Assembly: GCA_027574665.1 (NCBI GenBank)
Contig: CM050659.1
Span: 1,291,001-1,355,000, forward strand
Source: Rhynochetos jubatus
Taxonomy: Eukaryota; Chordata; Aves; Eurypygiformes; Rhynochetidae
DNA: 64,000 bases
Direction: 5' to 3'
A model generated the notes under the pieces. That model saw only the letters and a program-made list of their open reading frames with translations. It made no database searches and was not told the origin of the DNA. The position numbers and the translations under genes were made by a program. Positions within the stretch are counted from its first letter, which is position 1, and every line of letters starts with the position of its first letter. This document shows positions 22,001-32,152 of this stretch, in pieces.

Positions 22001-25000
22001 GGCGTGGCTAGGATTTGGTGTGGAAAGGGCACAGTTGACCAGACTAACGCACTGACCTTAGTGGAATGTTATAACACTGGCTGAACAGCAGCTACACTGA
22101 TGGTGCTTAGAGGATGCTTTCAGAGATACAGATTGCTGAGGTACAGCTTTTCCGGTGTATTAAAAAGAATGAGATTCGTACCATCGCCTGGTGGGGCTAA
22201 AGGCTTCGTGGCACGTTCAGGAAGCACTTGTGCCGCAGTCCAAAAAGCAGGAAGGCCAAGTTGTGTGGGATTCTCCCAGGTGACCTGGGGGAGGGCTCCT
22301 AGGAAGAGAGTGTGTTGTTTTGGCCTGTGGACCAGGCGGAGGGGAAGGGACGTGGCACTGTCCATTCCTGAGTCCGGTCACTCTCCCCGACTTGTTGATC
22401 CTGGCCCTTTGTACCTTTCTGTGGCACCATCTCACATAGCTGCTCTCTGAATACCCAGCAGGCTATTGCAGAAAGGGAGCAGCTATCGTGGCTTTCGGAG
22501 AAGAGACTCCTGTCGCAGCGGCTGGAACATCTGCAGCAAACAGTTGCGAGGCTGGAATGTGAGAAGGTGGAGCTGAAGCAACTCATTGCTGAGCTCAGGA
22601 GGACTCTTGAGGAGGTAAAACAGGCTTTCCCTGACCCTGCAATGCCTCACGGTCCTCTGGAGCACATTTCCACAGACAGCATTTGGGAGTCCTCTGCTTG
22701 GTTCCTTCCCTCTCCCACTTTCCCCTGTGGACACACACTTTGGGGTTTTTCTCTCTCTTCTGGCACCCCACTGCCTTCACCAATGCACATTTGCTCCGGT
22801 ACCACCCTTTTTGCCCAGAGTCCCCCCCCCCACACATTTGACTCTTGCGTCAGGAACTGTCTCCTCTTGCTCTTTCTCTTCCATAGTCTACTTGCCGTGC
22901 TGTTTGCCCCCAGTGTTCTCTGGTGCAATTAACAGTCTCTGTGCAGAAATCGCCTTGCCGTGATGCCCAGAGGTCCTTTTGCTCCCTGTTTGGTGGCAGG
23001 TTTCTGTGACTCTTTTCTCCTGTCCAACGTGCAGGTGGAACACGAACGGAGGAGACTGAAGAGATATTTTAAGCGTCCGTCACTGCCAGATGCGTGCGGA
23101 TTGTCTCTCTCTGACCAGCACAAGATGCCTGCTTCTAGACAGGTGAGAACAGAATCTTACTTGGTGGGAGGAGGCGCTGGCCATACGGAGGAACGATGGC
23201 AAAGCCCAGTGGCAGCAGCCCCCCAGTACAGACCTAATTGAAGTCAAATATAGGCCATGGCCCTGGGTCTTTTTGGAGACCAAAAAGAAATCCTTGTGTT
23301 TTCTTCACAGGAGTCGTCTCACGCGTGCTGCAGTTGTCCATTAGCCGAGTTGCGGAACCAGGTGAGGAGTAGGAAAGCTGTCATCAAAAGCTGCTGTGGC
23401 TGTAGTGATGGGCATAACTCTGCACGATGCTACAGCTCCAGTTCTGTTTGGCTGTCAGGGCGTGAGTACCCCAGGCAGTGGAAATACCCAGTCAGGCAGT
23501 GGAAATACCCAGTCAGACAGATGCGTTGGCCACGGCCAAACCACATCACCTAGGTCGAGTCGCTGACTTGCCTAAAGGTCAGGTGTGGTGGGAGAGGGGT
23601 TGGAAGAAACTGAGGAAACTGGAGCTTGCCTGAAAATAGAGAATATTCTAAGGTGGTTGCCCTTGAGTCTTAACTCATCTTGGTGACTCTTCCTATTTTC
23701 CCTTGGTTCAGTTAACAGTGGAGCTTGCGTCTTACCAGAGCTCCAGGGATCTGAGGCAGTGCCAGAGCTCACAGCCTTCAGGCAGTCGTTACTCTCGGTC
23801 GTCTTGCTGTGCTGTGCTAATCACGATCGCGATATCGGACTGCGTCAGAGGCCTAGGCACTGCACAGACATTCGTTGTATCAGTGTGCGAATGTTGTACA
23901 TTCCAGCTACTGAACCCTGTTGTGTCCTTTGACAGAGGTATTGGCAGGAGCAGCAGTCGCCAGACTTCCCTTCCACATACTTTTATGGGTCTGGTACAGC
24001 CTGGTCTCCCTGAGGAGGTGAACCTTCACAGGCGATCGGGGGAAAATGCACATAAGATTCATGTGAGGAGGGTACATGATGCTTGGCTCTGGCAAGCAAG
24101 CTGAGAACACTGCCAAAGCCACCAAGTTATATCCTAGGGATGCTTTTAGCAGGAAGCCTCGGTGTCTGAAGTTCTGTTGCTGCAGATTACCTGCCAGAGC
24201 GTGGGAGGATTTTTCAGGCTCCCAAGCCCAGCTTCACAACAGTGCCCTTATTATAACAGAGAGGTCAGATCCGTCCCTCTCCTCAGTGGTGGTGGTCCCT
24301 AGTCTACGCATATTGTTTGCCATGAGGTCCCCCTGACTTCTTCCTTTCCGTGTGCACTACTGGCATCTGATTCAGCACTGCACATTCCCCAGCTGGAGCT
24401 GCCTGAGGTTCCCATCTGGTCTGCTCTAGAAGCTTAGCAGATCAGGGTCCCGCTGTTTTTCTGGTTTGGCTTTGTGTTGACAGGCCTTGGTGTTGTAATT
24501 CAAAAGCAGCCGGTTCCGTAAGCCATGAAACTCGTTTAGGAACTGCTTCTGGTATTGAGTTGACTTGCCAAGACTTCGTAGCTTGAGAATGGGAGTTGCA
24601 CTCCCACGTGTTGCGCAGCCCTTGGCAAAGCACGTCGCTTTGGAAACAGAGGAAAACCTCTCACCTGAGCCGTTTTCCCCAGAACAGCAAAGCACTGAGC
24701 GCTGCTCCCAGTGCTGGCCGGGCACCTCCTGCACTCCACAGCAGGCAGAGGGCAACAAGCCAGAGCTGCTGTGGCTGCACTGCACTGCAAACCTAACAGG
24801 GGGTGAGTGCAGTTGCGGCTCTCCCATCAAGAAGCCCGGCAGGCACAACCCCGTGTTGCTAGAAAATAAGAGAGCTGGAGGAGTCTCAAGGCCTCAGCAA
24901 TCCTTGAAGGCCCTGCCCCACCCCCGATGCTTTGTTCATCAAATTATGCTCTACTCATTTGTGAAATGCTAGGAGAAACGTGTTAGGAAAAATGAGTTTG

Positions 25001-25637
25001 CTCCCTTTTCATGTGCTAGTTGTCGAGTTTTTGAACTAGATCCTAACAGAACAGTTCTTCGCTACCTTGTGTAACCAATAGCCCTCCTGCTGAGGAAAAA
25101 GCCTGTGGGACTAAGGTGGCAGCAGCCCAAACCTCCCTTCTGGAAGAAGAGTTGGTTTACTAGTTCCTGTAGGAACCTCTGTCTTTACCATCCCTGTAAC
25201 GTCTTGGTCTTGTACGTGCGAGTGGTGTGCCAGGAAGAAACTGGAATTGCTGATCATCTGAGTTCAGTTCTGGGTGACTCTGGGAACCCGCCACTTCCCA
25301 TTCCACAAGGACAAAGTGTTTGTCAGGGCTGGAGTTAGAGGGTGCGTCTTCCCTGAGGGCCGGTGCTTTGGAGCTACGGATGGTCCCAAGAGTGTGGGCT
25401 TGTCTGAGCTCGGCCTTTTGCCTCTTTCAGGTGTCCCTTCTGCAGATGCAGCTGGCGGAGGAACGAAAATACAAGCAGGACTATGTTGAGTGCTGTGCAA
25501 AGACCAGCCAGGAGCTGTCACGCCTCCACGAAGAGCTGTCTTGCTCCTTAGCAGCTGTGGTCAGGGAGCCCAAAGCTGCTGTTCTGGAGGCAGAGACCCA
25601 GAAGCTGGATCAATCTGTGAACCTTCTTTGTGTGTAG
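9499..25637 (+). CDS. CEP250: CEP250 (C-NAP1) centrosomal protein, shortened form, 14 coding exons
   Basis: Coiled-coil protein that links the proximal ends of parent centrioles and is a substrate of NEK2. GT-AG exons: 9499-9597, 10660-10707, 11380-11573, 13751-13878, 14082-14251, 15048-15227, 16381-16515, 16857-17000, 17446-17577, 19317-21716, 22462-22614, 23035-23142, 23311-23361, 25431-25637. All phases agree, giving about 1,382 codons without a stop. Start, coiled-coil and C-terminal exons align with mammalian CEP250 (EAQCRQAVLVRKLQAK, SLFEAQQHLSQLEI, RLEHLQQTVARLE, VLEAETQKLDQS). I see no exons for the mammalian segments of roughly residues 60-640 and 1100-1480, so the protein is about 1,000 residues shorter; mammalian CEP250 is about 2,440. 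The last exon ends early (VNLLCV stop), unlike the native C-terminus preserved at 31865. It may be a functional short form or a rearranged copy. Confidence 0.85.
10411..10640 (-). mobile_element. CR1 LINE 3' fragment in CEP250 intron 1
   Basis: This segment has the reverse complement of a CR1 3' end, starting cagaatcacagaatggt and continuing through the usual gggttggaagggacct block. It ends about 20 bp before the exon 2 acceptor, so it supplies part of the sequence just upstream of the branch-point region. Confidence 0.8.
10660..10707 (+). CDS. CEP250: CEP250 exon 2
   Basis: 48 bp encoding GRQYRAQLEQQLEAGG, between acceptor ATCTAG and donor GTGAGT, phase 0 on both sides. It resembles the mammalian block QYRSWCQELEKRLEATGG that follows RKLQAK. 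The next exon found (11380) corresponds to a much later part of the mammalian protein, yet joins in frame. Confidence 0.75.
19317..21716 (+). CDS. CEP250: CEP250 large coiled-coil exon
   Basis: A single 2,400-bp exon of exactly 800 codons, acceptor TTTTGCAG and donor CAG|GTAGGC, phase 0. It encodes continuous heptad-type coiled coil with repeated Q-E-x-I/M-x-x-L-E-K blocks (for example QQEQIRELEKQQEVQ), matching the large exon of vertebrate CEP250. No stop or frame break occurs over its whole length. This argues that the copy is either under constraint or very young. Confidence 0.93.
25431..25637 (+). CDS. CEP250: CEP250 terminal exon, truncated C-terminus
   Basis: 68 codons plus TAG after acceptor CTTTCAG. 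It matches the CEP250 C-terminal block (VSLLQMQLAEERKYKQDY... VLEAETQKLDQS). After this it diverges from the second copy at 31865-32152 at the bases aacctt and ends five codons later. The native tail of about 30 residues is missing and a family A LTR begins 22 bp after the stop. Confidence 0.85.
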   Translation: MSLLQMQLAEERKYKQDYVECCAKTSQELSRLHEELSCSLAAVVREPKAAVLEAETQKLDQSVNLLCV

Positions 25638-25659
25638 AGGAACAGTTGCGGCATCACGG

Positions 25660-26100
25660 TGACAGCAACACCAGTTGCATGTCTTTACAGAAGAAGCCTG
25701 TGCACACCCAGGCTCAAGGAACAAAAGCTGCCTGTGTGAACTCAGACTTACGGAAAGAAGAAACAATCAAATTTAGTTGACCAAGAAACTAGATGAATAC
25801 CTTGATTATGTTAATTACATGAATACCTGGAATATCTCAACTACATGAATGTCTTAGGTGGATCGGGATGTCTGTACACTCAGAGTACCTCAGCCAACAG
25901 GGAGGTGAAGAGGGTCTCCTGTGGTCGGGAAAGTAGGATAAAAGGGGGCTGCGTCCCCCTGTAGGTTGAGAGTCCCCACAGGGCTATGTCCCGTGGACTC
26001 CCCCTTTATTCGAATAAAGTTTTGTTGGGTTTTTTTTTGTTTTCAGGACTCCGCTGTCTCCTTTGTGAGCACTGACTCCTGGCAGTGTTAACTCCATACA
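25660..26100 (+). mobile_element. Solo LTR, family A, downstream of CEP250
   Basis: 441 bp, begins TGACAGC and ends ATACA, with TATA-like ATAAAAG near 25939 and AATAAA near 26014. Flanks are ACGG before and ATGG after, which fits a 4-bp target duplication with one C-to-T change. It may now supply the polyadenylation signal for the truncated CEP250 (inference). Confidence 0.85.
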
Positions 26101-26863
26101 ATGGGGTTCCCGTCTTGTGCCTTTCCCAGGAATGTGCTATGTTTTGCGGTGGGAAATGGGGGTGCATTTGTTCTGCCTGCCTTTGGAAACATCTCCTAGT
26201 GATGGTCCTTATGAATTTGTTTTTCATGAAAGAAATTTTGTGGGACTGCAGTGTTTCAGTAGGAAAAAGCAAGGGCTAGGTAAGTATGTGGCTCAGGAAA
26301 AGCTTCTACTAGTTTTTGACTTGCCCAAGTAAACTATTTCGAGCTGCTGTCTGATTAAACCTCTCAAGTTCAGAGCCAGCGGTTCCCTGTGAGGAGAGAG
26401 GGAGATGATGGAGGTGTTACCAAAACGAAGGGCTGGAGGGTGCACAGCAGGGACCGAAGGCAGGACAAGAGAGTGAGGGTTTTGCCTGCCTGCCTGCCTT
26501 CCTTCCAGCCTTCAGCACAGAAAGCGCCAGTGCTCTCCCGGATGATTTGCTTTGTGCTTTGCTGCTGTGACAGCCGGCCTGAGGCACAGCTTGGTGGTCG
26601 TCAGCAGGGCACTAGTAACAAGGTCGAGCCCTTTCACAATGGAGGCAATGGCCGAGCCGGATGTCAAACCAAGGGAAAACTGCTCTCTCTGCCAGCAGCT
26701 TCGGCTTGGTACTGAGCCCTTTGCAGCGAACCACTCTCAGCACAGGCGGCACCTCGGCCGTCCTTTGGAGGCCTGGGGGCCATCGGCAGGGAGAGCAAGA
26801 AGGGGGCGAGGCCCTTCAGGCCTGGCGCCGGAAGGTGGGTTTGGTTCCAGGGCGCGTGGTGCC

Positions 26864-29800
26864 ATGGTCTCGCTGTGGCGGCTGAAGTGGTTCGATGCCT
26901 TCCCCAAGACCCTGGAAGACTTTCGGGTCAAGATGTGCGGGGGTGGGTGAGCGGGCGGGCTGAGGGGGGCTGGCAGGCGGGCCCGGGCCTCGCCGTGGGG
27001 TGGGGGTGGGCAGGCGAGTGGGACCTTGTGGGTATTCCAAATGACATGCACTTGGCTACCACGGAAGGCGTGGGAGGCAGAGGCTCGAGTGTCTCGCAAA
27101 TCCCACGTCTTAAAAGTCAGCTCCAGAGCCAGAGGTGTCGAGGGAAAGAGGCCTTTTGATGTTCTTCCAAGTGAAACAGGACTCTTGTTTTTTCTGTTGT
27201 TCCTAGGTTCATCTGGAATTGTACATTTACTGATCAAGGGGTGACAAATTGAAGATCAATCTAGATGTTATTTTTCCACATATGCCTTGTGCTTGTGAGT
27301 CCGACTTCTGAGTACTGGGGATCATTTTCCTACTTGCCCACGGCCCAACAGGCTCAGTGTGCCCGGTGCTTCCGAGTGCTGCACTGCTGCCTGGGCCATG
27401 GGCAAGGAAGAACTGGTGATCCCCTTGTGGTTACACAGTGATTCCAGCCAGGCCCACTCGGCGCTTGAGCCAGCGCTTCCAGTCAGACAGTGTGATTTTT
27501 CTAGATTGTAAATGGGGCTATGTTATAAACGCCCTTCTGTTTCTGGGTGGTGGTGTACTTTGCCAGAGAGCTCAGCAATACTGAAAAAGCTGGCACAGAG
27601 TTCACCCGGGACTCAAGATTTGACTATGCTCTTGTTGAAAACCTTTAGAGTCTCCTTTGGAAGTTACCTGGTGAGGCACAACTTTTCCATGATGTTTTTA
27701 CTGCAGTTCTGACTGTTAACGCAAATGCCATGTGATAACACTTCTCCAAAATGTTTACAATCAGAATGAGCGTTAATCATCTTCTGACTAAATTCAGAAC
27801 AAAGTTGCAGGATGAAGTGACAGAAAATTCTGCAGGTCTTACTGGGTATTCCTGCTGTGCATGTTATCTGACTGCCCACTGATCCTCCCTGCCTCTTGTG
27901 CTGTTGTGGTAATTGCTTTGGGCAATGCACTGGGCTCTAAAGGTAGCAAGTCTGGCTTCCTTCTGACCACCCCAGATATTACTGGTCTTTACCTTCCTCA
28001 CATGTACAAGGGCGTGGGAAGGCCAGAGAGACTGGGGGCTCCTGCTGGTTTGGGGGGCCTCTGCTCAGAGGGGTGGGTTTTGCAACTGGTGTATGAAAAT
28101 GTTTTACAAGGTATACCAGGTGACTGTGTAACTACCCTGTCATTTGACGGGTTACCAAACCCAGAACACTCGGACATGCAGGTTACGCACCCAAGTACAT
28201 TCTAGAAGTCAGGCCCAGGCTAGGTTTTTGTTTTGTTTGGAGTTTGTTTGTTGTTGGTTTTTTATTCAAACTCGGGTTTTTGCATCTTTGTGTGCTCTTC
28301 CTGGAGACACATTCTTTCTTTCTGGAAAGTAAACCTTTTACTTACTTATGAAACCAGAGATTGTGATTTGAGCATCATGGTGGGTACTGAACTGATATGG
28401 GACCCTCCATCACAAAGTGTGATGAGCAGGAAAGATTCAAAGGGGAATGTGGGAGGTAGCAAGGGTCCAAGGGCAGGATTGTTTCTGAGGAAGTTTCTGC
28501 GGGCCATTGCTATGCCTTTCGAATTTTGCACGCCTCCATTCTCAGCAGGTCTGTAGTTAACATAAGCAGTAGGTTTGCACAGACGTCAAAGCTGTAATGT
28601 AGCAGGTGGGTTTGGGGCATTCAGATCTTCCAGGGGAGAGTGTGCGTGATGGCTAGTAAGGGTCAGGGAGGATTGGCACGTGATACTCGTACCCCTTTCA
28701 GATTCCAGCATGAAATTTTAACAACCTGTGCCTTTGTGGGGGAAGGTGGGTGTTTGGGGTTTATTTTTGTTTGTTTGTAGGTGTAGTGCTTTATTTTTGC
28801 ATATATTGAATTTTTACAGATGCATACATAGGCTCACTGTTGTTCATTGTATTGAGGGTTTTTTTACCCTTGTCGTGGTTTAACTCCGGCTAGCAAAATA
28901 CCACGAAGCCGCTCTCACAAATCCCCCCTCTCCTCCTCCAGTGGAGGGGAAGAATCAGAGGAAAAAGAAATAAGAAAGCTCGTAAAATTGAGGTAAGAAC
29001 CATTTACTGATTAAATCTAAATTAATATATACAAATAATACTACTAATAAGTAATTAAAATAATAGAAAATAAACCATATGATACAATTCTGATACAGTT
29101 GCTCACCACCCACTGACCAGTGCACAACCAGGTGCCGAGTAGTGTGAGTCAGACCCAGAGAGCCCGAGAGCTGCAGCCTGAAAGTGATCGCAGCCCGAGG
29201 GCTGGAGCCCGAGAGCGATCACAGCAGATTCCGAGCAAACCCTATCAGCAATAGCACGACTGGGAAAACTAAGTAAACCCACCAACTTCCTCACGAATGA
29301 GCCAGCACAGGAGTTAGCAAAGCAGATCATGCAGGAGTCAGAGTGTTAGCAAGTGCCAGGAAGTAAACAAGCAAGAGAGTGAGAGTAATGGCTCCCAGAC
29401 CCCCTCCCCACCCATGCCTCAAGCATGACGTACTATGGAATGAAATACTCCCTTGGTCAGTTTGGGTCAGCTGTCTGAACTGTGTGTCCCTTGCACTGCC
29501 TGTAGCGAGACAGCGAGAGCTGGGAATGCAGCTGCAGGATCAGAAGTGGAGAAAGACCTTGAATTCAGTGCAGGCATCGCCCAGCGCCAGCTGAGACCTT
29601 ATCAGTACTGCTCTCAGCATCCAAGAACAACTTCATAGCAGCCATGGTAGAGAGAGTTAACTCTTTCCTGACTGAACCCAGCACAACCCTGCTCACTCTC
29701 CCTCTATAACTTTCTCTGCTCCTTTCCTGTGATGCCTATTTGTACTTCCTGCAGCAGCAGTCAATTCCTCCCAATAGACCTAATTCCTTCTTCCCATTTT

Positions 29801-30120
29801 TATGTGCACTAAAATAATCTGCATAGAACAGTTATTATCAACATCAGTATTTAATTATGGCTTTCTACATGACTGCCACTGAGGAAGAGGGGAAATTCCT
29901 ATCACCTTTAGGACAGTAGCTGCTGATTTGGCCACTTATGAAAATGAGTTGCTGGGTGTATATCTTGTTTAAAAAAAAATTAAAAACCCAAGCACCAGTA
30001 CGACTGCTTTGTTCAGGTAGATTCAGACCTTTTAATGACAGATGTTTATCTATCTCCTGCAGGTAACTGGGCATTTCCACTTTGCACCAGGAAAAAGTTT
30101 CCGACAGTCTCATGTACATG
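26864..30120 (+). pseudogene. ERGIC3: ERGIC3 remnant (exons 1, 3 and one later exon)
   Basis: ERGIC3 is a membrane protein cycling between ER and Golgi. Exon 1 (26864-about 26942) encodes a match to the N-terminus, including PKTLEDFRVK. 27208-27294 matches the luminal VHPELYVDKSRGDKLKIN block but reads VHLELYIY-stop-SRGDKLKIN, so it is broken. 30063-30120 encodes VTGHFHFAPGKSFRQSHVH between a good acceptor and donor. Most other exons, including those for the cysteine-rich middle and the C-terminal membrane segment, were not found. The position after CEP250 on the same strand matches human gene order. The element 28871-29685 sits in one intron. Confidence 0.78.
28871..29685 (+). mobile_element. 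Complete solo LTR, family B
   Basis: 815 bp, starts TGTCGTGGTTTAA and ends CCCAGCACA, flanked by a perfect 5-bp duplication ACCCT on both sides. It is the reference for the fragments at 4787, 30416, 61800 and 62151. The start resembles a widespread neoavian ERV LTR family (from memory). The 5-bp duplication is typical of ERVL-type insertion. It lies in an intron of the ERGIC3 remnant. Confidence 0.88.
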
Positions 30121-30415
30121 GTAAAGTATTTTTTTTTCTTGCTGATTGCAACCTTTGGATTCTAAATGTGTCTGACTGTGTTCTTTGGGCAGCTTTGCAC
30201 TGCTGTCCACAGTAACAGCAGCGCTGTCAGTCGGGGGGACGTCGTTGAAGATCCATTGCAGAGGTTTAGAACCATCGTAAGCAAACAGAACAGTGTTTTC
30301 TGGAGGTACTGCCACATGGGTGTGGAAGAACTTGGAGGAGAATGTTTCTAGGCAGTGTCTCAGTCTCACTTGTTCCACAAAACTTTGCTGCTCTGCTGTA
30401 AAATGACCTCAGAGG

Positions 30416-30720
30416 TGTCGCGGTTTAACCTTATCTGGCAATTATGTACCACACAGCCGCTCGCTCACCTCCCTTCCCCCTCGCACAGTGGAGGGCAGTT
30501 GGAGGAAAAGACAATGAAAGCTTGTAAAGTTGAGATAAGAACTAGTTAATAATATAAATGAAAATTACAGTGATACTAACAATACTACTACTACTAATCA
30601 AAATAATGGAAAATAGAACATATGGTACAGTAGCTCATCATGTGCTGACTGATACACAGCCCGGTCCCAGAACAGTGAGAAGTCCCTGACTTGAGAGCCC
30701 CAGAGCTGAGAGTGTAAAGG
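30416..30720 (+). mobile_element. LTR fragment, family B (5' part)
   Basis: It starts TGTCGCGGTTTAAC and follows the family B LTR for about 300 bp, then ends abruptly near 30720 where unrelated retroviral DNA begins. It lacks the natural LTR 3' end. Confidence 0.75.
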
Positions 30721-31312
30721 AATCTTTCATAGTCTCTAGTGTAGGTTTAGATCTGAGGTTTGGGGTCTTGTAAAAGTGCAGAAATACTGCTCAACAGGCC
30801 CAGAATGTTTGTTCTCAACCTGCTCCTTGTATAGACCCACCCAAGGCTGGTTCAAAACCCAGTCAAGCTAATCATGTAGACACTGTTTTAACAAAGAGTG
30901 ATTAATTAAGCACGGGTGCTTTGCTAGACACAAGGTAAACCTTCAAGATACTACATCCCGAAGTCTGCCTCAGAATTGTGTAAGAAAGAAATGGCAGAAG
31001 AGTGATTGCGCAGACGGTGACCCAAAGAAAACCCTGAAACTGAAAAAAAGATTGGAACCAGAACAGAAGAATGCAGCTGAGACAGGGTATTGTGATGGTC
31101 GTTGATAAACAATGATAAACTTTGGGGACTGAAAGGCTGAGTGGGAATATACAAAGACTTTGGACCTTATGTAACGGGTATTGATTGAAAAAAAAACGTG
31201 CAAGATCTTGGGCCATTGGCCACTCACTGAGGTGGTGGCCCAACTCGGAGTTGTGATAAAAGAAATGGCATACCTAGAGCAACCCGCTTTGTCTGGTGAA
31301 AAATCTTTAACA
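30721..31312 (+). mobile_element. LTR-like region of endogenous retrovirus C
   Basis: This stretch lacks coding signal, has a TATA-like gataaaaga near 31255 and ends TTTAACA directly before a primer-binding-site-like sequence. The LTR left end is not resolved and may lie well inside this interval. Confidence 0.5.
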
Positions 31313-31317
31313 GAAAT

Positions 31318-31335
31318 TGGCGACCCAGATGGGAC
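31318..31335 (+). other. Candidate primer binding site, ERV C
   Basis: tggcgacccagatgggac, 5 bp after the LTR end, differs at one base from the site at 5372-5389. The elements therefore appear to share a primer type although the LTRs differ. Confidence 0.6.
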
Positions 31336-31864
31336 TCTAAGACACAAGAGATAGGAAATTCAGAGATCCTTCTGGATAACCCGTTACCAACGCTCAAATT
31401 GACGGCAACAAACAGGACCAGGTGAGTCCAGAGTACTTGGGCATGGGTAAATTCAGAACAGATTTACTGAGAACTTCTTGTGTTTGAAATTGCTGAAAAA
31501 GCTATAGCTGGTGGAGAGAATGGGGACTACACTCAGCATTGAAAGGGGGATGCCCTTGCTGAGGTTTTAGAGAATTGGAAAAAGGTAATCCTGGCACGGA
31601 GTTTATAGAAGAGGAGACTGATTACATTGTGCCAGCAGGAATGGCCATTCCGAACAAGGACGAGAGGAGGAGGACCGATAGACATATGGCCTCCTAAGGG
31701 ATCCTTTAAGTTTCCTAAGTTGAAGTTCCTGAAAATTATCCTCAAGGATACAGGGAGTCAGGATACTGATTATTGGTATATTTGGTATAATTGGGCCCAA
31801 CAAAGGAAAAAGTCTTTTACTAGAAATGATAGTGGAGAACGATTAGTTCCAACAGCTCCCAGAG
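31336..31864 (+). pseudogene. gag: Retroviral leader and 5' gag remnant (ERV C)
   Basis: A leader with a canonical splice donor (ACCAG|GTGAGT at 31421) leads to a start resembling a myristoylated matrix (ATG for MGTTLS near 31519). After a few codons the frame is broken by stops and a shift. A second open stretch (31627 onward) has matrix-like composition with a proline-rich patch. The retroviral sequence ends at 31862-31864, exactly where the CEP250 exon copy begins. Confidence 0.65.
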
Positions 31865-32152
31865 GTGTCCCTTCTGCAGATGCAGCTGGCGGAGGAATGA
31901 AAATACAAGCAGGACTATGTTGAGTGCTGTACAAAGACCAGCCAGGAGCTGTCACACCTCCACCAAGAGCTGTCTTGCTCCTTAGCAGCAGTGGTCAGGG
32001 AGCCCAAAGCTGCTGTTCTGGAGGCAGAGACCCAGAAGCTGGATCAGTCTCTGAACCTTAACTTGACACTAATATCTCTGGACCAGCAGTCTCCTGAGAG
32101 ACAGCCACTGCATTCAGCAGCCAGAGCTGCCAGAAGCAATGACCTGGGGTAA
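31865..32152 (+). pseudogene. CEP250: Second copy of CEP250 terminal exon, fused to ERV C
   Basis: About 190 bp nearly match 25431-25620. The match starts at, or within 2 bp of, the exon's splice-acceptor boundary; no intron 13 sequence is present. It then continues with a full C-terminal tail ending SAARAARSNDLG and TAA, which resembles the mammalian tail in length and placement. Codon 12 is TGA (31898-31900) where the other copy has CGA, so it is not translatable as is. It is a dispersed copy, since it lies beyond the ERGIC3 remnant. Confidence 0.85.

Noticed and set aside
27012..27071. Possible ERGIC3 exon 2 relic (H-L-A-T-T-E before a site at 27071)
   Set aside because: Only about six residues resemble the expected YLTTE end and there is no donor GT; too weak.
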